DNA of 30,742 nt from UBA6448 sp051893155 (GCA_051893155.1 JBJFGY010000105.1:1-30742), one strand, 5' to 3'; counted from the first letter of the stretch, positions 1 to 8,062 are shown. Notes: generated by a model not told the origin, from the sequence alone. Numbers and translations are program-made.

Positions 1-68
1 TTTATAAACTAATCAAAAATATTTAAAAATTTTTCATAAAAAACCTAAACTCAAACAAAGCATAAAAA

Positions 69-102
69 TTGAATTTTAACTGCTTTTATGCTATTATATA
101 AT
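69..102 (+). promoter_or_regulatory. Promoter of the AAA+ ATPase unit
   Basis: A -35 TTGAAT (69-74) lies 17 bases before an extended -10, TGcTATTAT (89-97). A perfect TATAAT overlaps it at 97-102. Transcription would start near 104-109, leaving a leader of about 15-20 bases that holds the ribosome site GAGGGGG (110-116) before the ATG at 125. Bases 1-68 are AT-rich with no gene seen. Confidence 0.55.
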
Positions 103-124
103 ACAATTTGAGGGGGAATTCTGT

Positions 125-1711
125 ATGTTAAATAAAAATAATATAAGAGTTTTATTATCAAAGATGTCAGAAGATATGAACTCTAATGTAAAAAAAATTA
201 AAAGTGCATTTGGCAGTTTGGATTATATTGATGATGATAATCAATCAATATTACATATTTTAGTAGATGATAAGTATGATGAGGCAAAATGTTTTTTAGC
301 TATCAAATCATTATTACAAATTGGATTAAGTCCAAACCTAGAAGCAGATTATAATTATAATTTCATTCAAACTGCTTTATATGCTGGATATAGTGAAGAA
401 TTTATTTTAAATATTATTAATGAATCACTAAAATATAATTTAAATGTTAATCATGTTGATAGCGATAAAGACACTATTATGCATACTGCAATATATAGTG
501 ATGATTATTTAGGTGAAGTTGAAAGAATTTATGATTTATTATGTTCTAATGGATATGATTGTACTAAAGTTTGTTCAGAAGGTAGAAATTTATTGGAAGC
601 AATGATTTTTCAAAAGCAATATTCTAAAGAACAAATAGAAAATTTTAAGAAAAAATTTGAAGAAAGATATTCTAAGATACAAAAAGATAATCAACCTAAA
701 GAAATTAAATCTGTTGTTGTTAATACTGTAACAGTTAAGCAAGAAGTTCCTGTTACTACAGTAACTCCAACATTATTTGATAAAGATATCTCAGAACTTG
801 AAAAATATGGAAAAGTATTAAATAAGAAAAATTATATAGTTGCACCAACTATTGGAAGAGAAAAAGAATTAAAAAATCTTATGATTACTTTAGCTCAAGA
901 TAAAAAAAGACCATTAATCGTTGGTGAATCAGGTGTTGGTAAAACTTCAATAGTAGATGAACTTGCTTATAGAATTAAAACGGGACAAGTGCCAAACTTT
1001 TTACAAGGGAAAATAATTTTAGAAGTTAATCCAAGTGATATAGTTGCAGGTTGTAAATATGTTGGAATGTTTGAAGATAATATGACTAAATTAATGAAAC
1101 TATGTGAAAAATTAGATGTAATAGTTTTCATTGATGAGATTCATACAATATATGGTATTGGTTCAGCTAAAGGTAAAGATAATGATATGGCATCTATGTT
1201 AAAACACTATATAGATAGATCTAATTTAAAAGTAATTGGAACAACAACAGAAAAAGAATATCAGGAGTTTTTTAGTAATGATGCTTTAAAAAGAAGATTT
1301 GAAAAAATTACTGTTAAAGAACCTACTGAAGATATTTTATTTCAAATAGTTGATAAAGTAATTGGAGATTATTATGTAAAAAATGGAATATTTTTTGAAA
1401 ATGAAAACATAAGAACTAAAATAGTAAATATTATATTAAGTGCTACTGAAAAAAGTCATAGAGTATATAACGATATGGTTAATAATCCAGACTTAGCAAT
1501 ATCTATTGTTGATAAAGCATTTGCATTTGCCAAAGTTTATGATAGCGAATTCATTACAGCAGAACACTTTATTGAAGGATTTGAATATTGCGATAGAATA
1601 TATGAATCTACAAGAGAGCAAACAATAGCAAAATTAAGAAGTTTGAATCCAAGTATATCTAAACCAGTCCAAAGAGTATTAAAAATAGATTTTAATAGAT
1701 TTAAGAAATAA
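125..1711 (+). CDS. Ankyrin-repeat AAA+ ATPase (ClpA/ClpB D1-like)
   Basis: Predicted cytosolic ATP-driven protein remodeller of 528 residues. Residues about 35-170 look like three ankyrin-type helical repeats (for example SILHILV, TIMHTAIY, NLLEAMI). They are followed by a lysine-rich linker and one AAA+ module of the Clp/Hsp100 D1 type from about 240. Visible motifs are Walker A GESGVGKTS (267-275), an aromatic pore-loop KYVG (Y312), Walker B VIVFIDE (D337, E338), a sensor-1-like GTTT, and the arginine finger in LKRRF (R390/R391), then a helical lid. There is no second AAA module, no Clp N-domain and no ClpP-binding loop that I can see, so this is not a housekeeping ClpA/B/C. The pore loop suggests it threads or unfolds a protein; ankyrin repeats would choose the target. 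It starts the unit, 21 bases before the next gene, and probably acts with it. Family assignment is firm, substrate unknown. Confidence 0.88.
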   Translation: MLNKNNIRVLLSKMSEDMNSNVKKIKSAFGSLDYIDDDNQSILHILVDDKYDEAKCFLAIKSLLQIGLSPNLEADYNYNFIQTALYAGYSEEFILNIINESLKYNLNVNHVDSDKDTIMHTAIYSDDYLGEVERIYDLLCSNGYDCTKVCSEGRNLLEAMIFQKQYSKEQIENFKKKFEERYSKIQKDNQPKEIKSVVVNTVTVKQEVPVTTVTPTLFDKDISELEKYGKVLNKKNYIVAPTIGREKELKNLMITLAQDKKRPLIVGESGVGKTSIVDELAYRIKTGQVPNFLQGKIILEVNPSDIVAGCKYVGMFEDNMTKLMKLCEKLDVIVFIDEIHTIYGIGSAKGKDNDMASMLKHYIDRSNLKVIGTTTEKEYQEFFSNDALKRRFEKITVKEPTEDILFQIVDKVIGDYYVKNGIFFENENIRTKIVNIILSATEKSHRVYNDMVNNPDLAISIVDKAFAFAKVYDSEFITAEHFIEGFEYCDRIYESTREQTIAKLRSLNPSISKPVQRVLKIDFNRFKK

Positions 1712-1732
1712 AAAAGAATGGGGGATTATATC

Positions 1733-4624
1733 ATGCCAGAATTAATTGATGAACAAATGAAAGTATTATTAGAAGAAATTAAACATAATTCAATACCACT
1801 TTCATTAAATATTAGTAAAGAAAATGAAGAAAAAGCACTTAAAGAGTGTGATGAATATATTGAGACTGGTAATAAAAATATTAATGATATGACTCCTCTT
1901 TCTGTTTATTATATTATTAGTAAATTACCAGAAGATAAACAAATAGCATTTTTAAAGGAAAATATTAAATATATTAAAGAACATGATAAAGATATATTTT
2001 TATCTACAATGATAGCTCCTAGATCTTTATCATATTTTCTTTCTTTTAATGTTTTAAAAGAATTGAGAAACATTGACTCTGATTTATTTAAAAAAGTTAT
2101 AAGTCAAAATCCTGAGAATTTATTTCATGGATTTACTCATGAAGATTATTATTCTTTTTATAATCAATTTTATACTGATTTAATTGAAGTAGAAAATAGA
2201 GAATTTATTCATGGATTATATTTTCATAATATATGTTGTTATGATAATGCTAATATAAATGATATAAACAATGTTTTTCAACAACAAAGAGTTTATAATG
2301 AAGAATTTATGAATTTCTTTCTAGATAAGTTTAATGAAAAAATTAACCAATTTAATCCGAGACAACTTCTATCATTTTTAAAATATATAGAGAATATAGA
2401 AGTATATAAAGAGTTTGTAAATAAGAATTATGTTAAATTAAATATTGCTTTTGATAATATTGATGAATATGATTTAAAAGAATATTTAAGTGAAACAGAT
2501 AGCTCAAAGCAAGAAATTTTAATATCAAATTTTTTTGAAAATATAATTAAGAAACAAGACCTAAAAAATATAATATCTAAAATAAGGCCTAAAATTATTA
2601 TAGATTTGTATAGTAAAAATAAAGAAGTATTTAATTCATTAACATTAAATGATTGGATTAAACTATGTTCTAAAACTAGAACAATAAATGCTGATTTTAA
2701 AAATATATTGGATACTTTTGAAATAGTTGATATAGAAGAATTATTTGATACAAAGTTTTATACTTCTTATTGGCATAAAGGAGAAGTGTCTGCATTAAGG
2801 TATATTGAAGAAAAATATAGAAAAAACATTATACCAACAGGTGTATTAGAAAAAATAGATAAAACAACTTCAATTTTTTCAGATAAATATTTAAAGAATT
2901 TATGTGAATTAAAAGTGATGTTTCAAAATAATACTATTTCTAAAAGTGATGATGCTTATAAAAAACATTTAGTTAATTTTATAAATTTTTTAAAAAATCA
3001 AAATATTATAACCAATATTGAGAATAATAATTTTAAAGAAATAGAAAAGTTATTTTATAGAATTGTTATGGGTAAATCAATTACAATGCTATATGAATTG
3101 TCCAGTATTGAAGAAATAACTATATTTAATAGATTAGGTCAAATTGATTTTAAAGTAGAAGATTTTACAGTAGAACAATTAGAAAATTATAATGTTAAAC
3201 AACATAAACAATTATGCAAAAAGTTTGAAAATGGTGACTGGCATTTTAGAAGTTATAAGCAGTTAATTTTAAAATTAATGTTAATGGTTGGATTTAATAA
3301 TGCTAGAGCTTTATTAGAAATAGATGATTCATTACCTGTATTAGAACATTTAGTAGGTAATGTTGATGTTAAAAATGTAAAGTTAGATGAACAAGGTAAT
3401 CCAATATTAAATACTAAGTTAATGAATTTATTATTTAGTGATAAAGATTATTCAAAGATTAAAGAAATGTTATCTAATAAAGATAATGATTTATACAAAT
3501 ATTTCCCAAGAATATTTAGTGAATGGAAAATGATAGTTATGAATGATAAGGATAAATCATTAAAAATAATCATTGATTTCTTAAAAAGTGATGAAATATC
3601 ATTACCACCAAAATATTATCGTTTAGAGGGATTATTTAGATTTATTGGATGCAGTAATAGTAATGTGAATGAAACTTTATTATTACATGATCAAATGTTA
3701 ACCAGAGTAAATTCTACAATACCAAGAATTACAGGAACAAAAGATGAATATTCTTATGAAATATTAAGATTAGATGATATGGAAGCATTAGCTTTAGGTA
3801 ACAAAACAGATTGTTGCTTTACAGTATTGGGTAATGGGTATTCCTGCTTAAAACATTCTTTAACAAGTAAGAATGGTAGAGTTTTAGTTGTAAAAAAAGG
3901 CGATGAAATTTTAGCTCATAGTTGGGTTTGGAGAAATGGAAATTTATTATGTTTAGATAACATTGAAATTTCTAAAAAAATAAATTGTGTAGATTTCTTT
4001 GATGTATATTTACAAGTTGCAGATGAATTAATAAAAACATCATATCAATCAGAAGGAATAGAAAGTTGTATCAAAAATATTACAATTGGATTTACTAACT
4101 TTGATAAAGAAATAAAAGGTATTGAACAATATCCCTGTTTAATAGCTAAAACTTGTGATCTTAAGGATAAAAATTTTGAAAGTAGATTAGGAAATAATAG
4201 AAAGTTTGTTGATGTTTTACCACAACCAATTGAAGAAGTTGGATATTCAGATTCAAAAAATGTTCAATATTTAATTAGAGGAAATGGAATATTTAATTTA
4301 GGACAAAGTTACTTTAATTATCAAATAGATAGAAACGAAATAGTGCATTATTCAGAAGAAGAATCATATGATGAAGATTTTATTAAGAGTATGAATAAGA
4401 AAGTTAATGCTTTAAGGTATATTAAAGCGGAAAAAGAAAATACACTTGATTCATATAAAATAATAGATGTAGAAGATTTAAAAGAAGCTTATTGTAATGA
4501 TGATTGGTTTGTAATAACTTATGAAGATGGTAATATAGAATCATTTAATAATTCCTTTGATAGTAGAGCAGAATTAGAATTAAAATCTTGCATAAAGAAG
4601 AAAGGTAAAATTTTAATGAAGTAA
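1733..4624 (+). CDS. Large protein of unknown function, partner of the AAA+ ATPase
   Basis: I do not recognise this 963-964 residue protein with confidence. It has no signal peptide or membrane segment. The first ~650 residues read as a long alpha-helical, Lys/Glu/Asn-rich scaffold without a clear repeat. A compact segment at about 685-760 stands out: GNKTDCCF (C694, C695), then GNGYSC, then ILAHSWVWRNGN and LDNIEIS. It is rich in Cys, Trp, Gly and His and looks like a conserved domain, possibly enzymatic. I recall similar unannotated segments in large clostridial proteins but cannot name the family. The ATG at 1733 is preferred because GGGGG (1720-1724) sits 8 bases before it; an in-frame ATG at 1718 has no good ribosome site. 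It follows the ATPase gene by 21 bases with no terminator or promoter between, so the two are almost certainly co-transcribed and could form one machine. Confidence 0.8.
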   Translation: MPELIDEQMKVLLEEIKHNSIPLSLNISKENEEKALKECDEYIETGNKNINDMTPLSVYYIISKLPEDKQIAFLKENIKYIKEHDKDIFLSTMIAPRSLSYFLSFNVLKELRNIDSDLFKKVISQNPENLFHGFTHEDYYSFYNQFYTDLIEVENREFIHGLYFHNICCYDNANINDINNVFQQQRVYNEEFMNFFLDKFNEKINQFNPRQLLSFLKYIENIEVYKEFVNKNYVKLNIAFDNIDEYDLKEYLSETDSSKQEILISNFFENIIKKQDLKNIISKIRPKIIIDLYSKNKEVFNSLTLNDWIKLCSKTRTINADFKNILDTFEIVDIEELFDTKFYTSYWHKGEVSALRYIEEKYRKNIIPTGVLEKIDKTTSIFSDKYLKNLCELKVMFQNNTISKSDDAYKKHLVNFINFLKNQNIITNIENNNFKEIEKLFYRIVMGKSITMLYELSSIEEITIFNRLGQIDFKVEDFTVEQLENYNVKQHKQLCKKFENGDWHFRSYKQLILKLMLMVGFNNARALLEIDDSLPVLEHLVGNVDVKNVKLDEQGNPILNTKLMNLLFSDKDYSKIKEMLSNKDNDLYKYFPRIFSEWKMIVMNDKDKSLKIIIDFLKSDEISLPPKYYRLEGLFRFIGCSNSNVNETLLLHDQMLTRVNSTIPRITGTKDEYSYEILRLDDMEALALGNKTDCCFTVLGNGYSCLKHSLTSKNGRVLVVKKGDEILAHSWVWRNGNLLCLDNIEISKKINCVDFFDVYLQVADELIKTSYQSEGIESCIKNITIGFTNFDKEIKGIEQYPCLIAKTCDLKDKNFESRLGNNRKFVDVLPQPIEEVGYSDSKNVQYLIRGNGIFNLGQSYFNYQIDRNEIVHYSEEESYDEDFIKSMNKKVNALRYIKAEKENTLDSYKIIDVEDLKEAYCNDDWFVITYEDGNIESFNNSFDSRAELELKSCIKKKGKILMK

Positions 4625-4671
4625 TATATTATATAAAAATAAATTGATTAAATATCTATTATATTGTTTTA

Positions 4672-5181
4672 ATGATAGCAATAATTGGAATATTTAATTT
4701 TATAGGATTAAGTTTAAGTGGAGGATTTGATAAAAAATCTTATATATTATTAATCATAACACCATTATTTTCTTCGATAGTTATTTTTGCAATATGCTTA
4801 TTCTTATTAACATTTACACATAAGACAAAGAAAATTTATACAGAAGATACTGTACCCATTACTCCATTTAATAGAGATAAATCAGAGATTGATAGTATAA
4901 TAAAATATAAAAATAAGTATGTTGGTAATAATAGTAATGATGACAATTTAATAAATAACTTACCACTTTCAGAATATGGATATGTATTTGAAATAGATTC
5001 AGTTAATTTGGGACTAACTATTGATTATCATAATCAAAAACAAATTAAAGGGCTATATCCTAATTACAATGATATAATTAGTAATGGAATCAATAAAGAT
5101 AATTTTAATAATTATTTAGAAAATAAAATGAATAATAATGATTTTGTAGAAAATATATTTGATAAAATATTTGTTAATTAA
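4672..5181 (+). CDS. Small membrane protein with DUF4825-like domain
   Basis: This 169-residue protein has two hydrophobic stretches (about 1-18 and 24-47) followed by a polar tail. The segment about 78-120, with YKNKYVGNNS, LINNLP and LGLTIDY, resembles the DUF4825 domain as I remember it; that family has no known function and is often found on membrane-anchored Firmicutes proteins. No Shine-Dalgarno sequence precedes the ATG, and the frame is open only back to 4648, so the true start is uncertain or translation depends on the upstream gene. The gap from the 964-residue gene is 47 bases with no terminator, so it may be the third gene of that unit. It ends just before a strong hairpin terminator. 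The gene call is reasonable; the domain match comes from memory only. Confidence 0.6.
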   Translation: MIAIIGIFNFIGLSLSGGFDKKSYILLIITPLFSSIVIFAICLFLLTFTHKTKKIYTEDTVPITPFNRDKSEIDSIIKYKNKYVGNNSNDDNLINNLPLSEYGYVFEIDSVNLGLTIDYHNQKQIKGLYPNYNDIISNGINKDNFNNYLENKMNNNDFVENIFDKIFVN

Positions 5182-5194
5182 ATTACAATTTAAC

Positions 5195-5223
5195 AAGCAG
5201 ATCTATAAAAGATTTGCTTTTTT
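5195..5223 (+). terminator. Rho-independent terminator (copy 1)
   Basis: The stem AAGCAGATCT (5195-5204) pairs with AGATTTGCTT (5210-5219, one G-T wobble) across a 5-base loop and runs into a short T tail. It ends the ATPase unit. A near-identical terminator lies at 6591-6619. Confidence 0.85.
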
Positions 5224-5286
5224 CATAAAAGAAAAATAGTAATTATTAAATTTTCACAAAAATTTAATATAATTTTAATATATGAA

Positions 5287-5295
5287 TGATATAAT
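5287..5295 (+). promoter_or_regulatory. Extended -10 promoter of the beta-helix gene
   Basis: TGaTATAAT is an extended -10 with a perfect hexamer (5290-5295); no convincing -35 precedes it. A second TATAAT lies at 5268-5273. The leader includes the palindrome TTCTAGAA and the ribosome site AGAAGG before the ATG at 5318. Confidence 0.5.
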
Positions 5296-5317
5296 AATTC
5301 TAGAAAGAAGGTAAACG

Positions 5318-6355
5318 ATGAAAAAAGAAACTAAAATACAATTAATCATTATAGTCATATTAAGTATTATTTTAAGTGGACTATTGTTTATTACATTTAA
5401 AACTGATAATAAAAACAATATGTTTATGCCGATGGAAGAAAACAAAGAAAAAGAAACTTCATGTAATGACGTAGATAAAGGTAAAACTGTAAATGAAGAA
5501 AATATTAATTTAAATAACTATAAAACGAATATTAATATAACTAAAGGTGGAGAATATAATATTTCTGGAAGTTTTAACTATTCTTTAATTGTAAATTCGA
5601 CAGAAAAAGTAATTTTGAATTTAAATAATGTAAATATAAATAGTGAAATAACTGCTGCTATTGCTAACATTAATACTGGAGAATTAGTTATTAATTTACC
5701 TATAGGGACAACAAGTACATTAAAAGATAATGGTTCAAGTGAATATGATGGGTGCATATATTCAATTGGTAAACTTACAATAGAAGGTTCTGGAAAATTA
5801 AATGTTTATGGAAATCAAGAAGAAGGCGAAGGAATAGCAACTACTGATAATGATATTACTATAAATGGTGGGGAAATATATATTGAATCAAATGATGATG
5901 GATTAAATGCTGGTGGAGATAATGGCGGTGTCATTACAATTAATGATGGTAATATTTATATTAAAGCTAGTGGAGATGGTATTGACTCAAATAAAGATTT
6001 AGTTATCAATGGTGGTACAATATATACAATTGGTTCTTCAATCGGTGGAGATGCCGGAATTGATACAGATGGAAAATTTGAAATCAACGGTGGAGAAATA
6101 ATTGCTTTAGGATCTGATATGCTTCAAAATCCAGATAAATCATCAATTCAGAAATATATAAGTTTTACATTGAATTCAAAAATTAGTAAAGATTCTAAAA
6201 TAAGTTTAAATGATTCAAATAATAAAGAAATAGTTTCATTTATTGCAGATGAAGATTTTAAAACATTAATAATAAGTAATTCAGATTTAACAACAGAAAC
6301 ATATTATATATATGTAAATAGAGAAAAAACTGAATATAGTAAAAAAATTAATTAG
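5318..6355 (+). CDS. Membrane-anchored carbohydrate-binding beta-helix protein (Cthe_2159-like, PF14262/DUF4353)
   Basis: Predicted surface protein of 345 residues. An N-terminal hydrophobic anchor (about 7-26) is followed by a short polar linker and a run of beta-helix rungs. The rungs carry NGGEIYI, NDGNIYI, NGGTIY and NGGEII, with acidic turns such as DDGLNAGG and GDGIDSNK, which are typical metal-binding turns of the Cthe_2159 family. In that family the right-handed beta-helix binds calcium and acidic polysaccharide such as polygalacturonate; whether this one does is inferred. A small C-terminal domain begins at about 275. The ribosome site is clear, and the gene is co-directional with a tiny membrane protein 9 bases downstream under the same terminator, so both probably work at the cell surface. 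There is no sortase motif, so anchoring is by the N-terminal segment. Confidence 0.82.
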   Translation: MKKETKIQLIIIVILSIILSGLLFITFKTDNKNNMFMPMEENKEKETSCNDVDKGKTVNEENINLNNYKTNINITKGGEYNISGSFNYSLIVNSTEKVILNLNNVNINSEITAAIANINTGELVINLPIGTTSTLKDNGSSEYDGCIYSIGKLTIEGSGKLNVYGNQEEGEGIATTDNDITINGGEIYIESNDDGLNAGGDNGGVITINDGNIYIKASGDGIDSNKDLVINGGTIYTIGSSIGGDAGIDTDGKFEINGGEIIALGSDMLQNPDKSSIQKYISFTLNSKISKDSKISLNDSNNKEIVSFIADEDFKTLIISNSDLTTETYYIYVNREKTEYSKKIN

Positions 6356-6364
6356 GAGGAAAAA

Positions 6365-6574
6365 ATGAAAAATAGGATTTTAACTTTTATAATAGGTGCA
6401 TTAACTGGCGCAATAATTATGACATTAGTTTTCTTAATTTTTAATAAATCAAATGATAATACAAATATTGGTAATTTTCCCCCACAAGAAAATGGAGAAA
6501 TGCAAAGACCTAATGGTAATATGGGAGAACCACTAGAAAAATCTGATGGTAATATGCAATTGCCACCACAATAA
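6365..6574 (+). CDS. Small single-pass membrane protein with Pro/Asn/Met-rich tail
   Basis: This 69-residue protein has a hydrophobic segment (about 5-27) and an extracytoplasmic tail of short repeats rich in Asn, Gly, Met and Pro (PNGNMGEP, SDGNMQLPP). It has a very strong ribosome site (AGGAGG, 6355-6360) and starts 9 bases after the beta-helix gene, so the two are expressed together. The beta-helix protein also has a Met/Pro-containing stretch (MFMPMEEN) just after its anchor, which hints that the two may contact each other. No family recognised. It could be an anchor or assembly partner. Confidence 0.7.
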   Translation: MKNRILTFIIGALTGAIIMTLVFLIFNKSNDNTNIGNFPPQENGEMQRPNGNMGEPLEKSDGNMQLPPQ

Positions 6575-6590
6575 TAAATTACAATTTGTC

Positions 6591-6619
6591 AAGCAGATCT
6601 TTAATAAGATTTGCTTTTT
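6591..6619 (+). terminator. Rho-independent terminator (copy 2)
   Basis: AAGCAGATCT (6591-6600) pairs with AGATTTGCTT (6607-6616) and runs into T residues. Together with its upstream bases (6576-6600) it nearly repeats 5180-5204. Confidence 0.85.
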
Positions 6620-6622
6620 GTA

Positions 6623-6631
6623 TGTTATAAT
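6623..6631 (+). promoter_or_regulatory. Extended -10 promoter of the 407-residue gene
   Basis: TGtTATAAT starts four bases after the preceding terminator. There is no good -35. The ribosome site AGGGTGA (6641-6647) follows, 7 bases before the ATG at 6655. Confidence 0.55.
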
Positions 6632-6654
6632 ATAATATGTAGGGTGATAAAAGT

Positions 6655-7878
6655 ATGGGTATTTTTGATAAATTGAAAAATAAAATTAATAATAAAAATG
6701 ATGATACTACTATTGCAAAAGAACAAGTATTTAAGGAAAATTTAAGTTTAGTAGAAATGAATAATTATATGTTGTCGGATGTAAGAAAAGATAATATTAG
6801 TAAAAATTGTTATAGTTTATCTTTATCAAAACTAAATGAAATAAGTCCGTTTACAATTCCTATTGCTGATAATATTAAAACTATAATAAATCAAAATTCA
6901 AATTCAGGAGGAAAATTATATCGTATTACTAATCTTGGAAAAAATGATTCTTTAAAAGCAATGAAAGATGGACAAACTTTTTGGGGAGCTATAAGAAAAA
7001 ATGATGGAACTTCTGCTATGGCAAAGTTAAGTGAAGTTAATTCAAAAGGTGTTATTGTATTAGATCCAACCATGCTGATGATGTCGGTAGCTCTTGCAGG
7101 TATAGAAGCTGAATTGGGTGAAATAAAAGAATTAAATAAAAAAATATTTTTATTTTTGGAAAAAGAAAAAGAATCGGAAATAGAATCAGATTTAGAAATA
7201 TTAAATAGGTCTATCGTTGATTTTAAATATAATTTATATGATGATAAATATTTAATAAATAATCATAAACAGGTTATGGACATAAAAAGAACTTCAAATA
7301 AAAATATGTTATTATACAAAAAACAAATAAAAGATGATTTGTTAAAAAACAAGATTATCACCACATCTAATAATATGAATTCAATAATAAATGAGATAGA
7401 AAAGAAATTTAAATATTATAGATTGTCATTGTATATTTATTCATTTTCATCTTTATTGGAGATAATGCTTCTAGGAAATTATCAAGAAGAATATTTAGTT
7501 TCAAAAAAGGATGAATTGGATAAATTAGACGATGAGTATTCACAAATATTTAATGAAGCGTTTATTTATATAAAAAATAATGCAAATAAGTCTTTAGAAG
7601 GAAATGTATTATTAGGATTGGGAAGTACAGGAAAAGCAATAGGAACTTTAGCAGAAAAAGCAAGGGTAAAAAATATAGATGTATGGTTTAATGAAAAAAG
7701 TGAAAATTTAAAAAAGACGGGTCAAAGTATTAAAGATAATTATATTGCAAAATTTGATGAATTAAAAAACTCTAATTCACAATCTTTTATAAATCAAATA
7801 GAAAAGATAGACTACATTTATAATAAAACTAAAGAAATATTTTTTGATAGTGAAAATATATATTTAGAAACTAAATAG
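6655..7878 (+). CDS. Conserved-looking cytosolic protein of unknown function
   Basis: The protein has 407 residues, is acidic and Lys/Asn-rich, and has no signal peptide. A compact segment at about 80-160 (LYRITNLG, DGQTFWGAI, MAKLSEV, LDPTMLMMSVALAG) looks like a folded domain. A helical section follows with EIKELNKKIFLFLEKEKE, suggesting coiled coil, and then a Gly-rich turn (LLGLGSTGKAIG, about 321-332). I believe similar proteins occur in other Firmicutes without an assigned role; I do not name it. It is a single gene between a terminator upstream and a regulator downstream, with its own promoter, so it is probably accessory. The glycine-rich turn is not a proper Walker A (no GxxxxGK[ST]), so nucleotide binding is not claimed. 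Confidence 0.75.
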   Translation: MGIFDKLKNKINNKNDDTTIAKEQVFKENLSLVEMNNYMLSDVRKDNISKNCYSLSLSKLNEISPFTIPIADNIKTIINQNSNSGGKLYRITNLGKNDSLKAMKDGQTFWGAIRKNDGTSAMAKLSEVNSKGVIVLDPTMLMMSVALAGIEAELGEIKELNKKIFLFLEKEKESEIESDLEILNRSIVDFKYNLYDDKYLINNHKQVMDIKRTSNKNMLLYKKQIKDDLLKNKIITTSNNMNSIINEIEKKFKYYRLSLYIYSFSSLLEIMLLGNYQEEYLVSKKDELDKLDDEYSQIFNEAFIYIKNNANKSLEGNVLLGLGSTGKAIGTLAEKARVKNIDVWFNEKSENLKKTGQSIKDNYIAKFDELKNSNSQSFINQIEKIDYIYNKTKEIFFDSENIYLETK

Positions 7879-7890
7879 AAGGTGACGGAA

Positions 7891-8019
7891 GTGATATTAG
7901 TTTCAAATGAAGAAAATTTTAAAATACCTTTATCAGATTATTACTCAATTGATATTTCTCTAGATGTTCACGTAAAATTTTTTCATGATATAATAAAAAT
8001 AGAATTATTGAAATGTTAA
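7891..8019 (+). CDS. Possible 42-residue ORF, perhaps a gene remnant
   Basis: A GTG start at 7891 lies shortly after GAAGGTGACGGAAG, a usable ribosome site, 12 bases past the preceding stop. The frame reads 42 residues to TAA at 8017-8019, beginning VILVSNEENFKIPLSDYY. There is no membrane segment or known motif. A promoter-like sequence for the next gene lies inside it (7967-7994). It may be a translated micro-ORF or the 5' stump of a decayed gene; the evidence is weak. Confidence 0.3.
   Translation: MILVSNEENFKIPLSDYYSIDISLDVHVKFFHDIIKIELLKC
7967..7994 (+). promoter_or_regulatory. Likely main promoter of the XRE regulator
   Basis: TTCACG (7967-7972), a 16-base spacer and an extended -10 TGaTATAAT (7986-7994). 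Transcription would start near 8001, giving a leader of about 100 bases containing the palindrome at 8026-8062. Confidence 0.45.
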
Positions 8020-8025
8020 AACTCT

Positions 8026-8062
8026 TTGACAAACTTCCAAAACATTTTGGTAGATTTGTTAA
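8026..8062 (+). promoter_or_regulatory. Palindromic candidate operator with second promoter
   Basis: A perfect inverted repeat CCAAAA-CA-TTTTGG (8037-8050) is flanked by outer arms TTGACAAA (8026-8033) and TTTGTTAA (8055-8062), which are also nearly complementary. A consensus -35 TTGACA (8026-8031) and a weak extended -10 TGgTAGATT (8048-8056, 19-base spacer) embrace the inner repeat. A dyad in this position 41 bases before an HTH gene is what an autoregulatory operator looks like; a leader RNA hairpin is the alternative. Confidence 0.45.

Noticed and set aside
1718..1732. ATG at 1718 as the start of the 964-residue gene
   Set aside because: The run of five G needed as ribosome site lies after it, well placed for the ATG at 1733.
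7604..7650. Glycine-rich stretch LLGLGSTGKAIG in the 407-residue protein as a P-loop
   Set aside because: The Walker A spacing GxxxxGK[ST] is not met (Ala follows GK) and no Walker B is visible.
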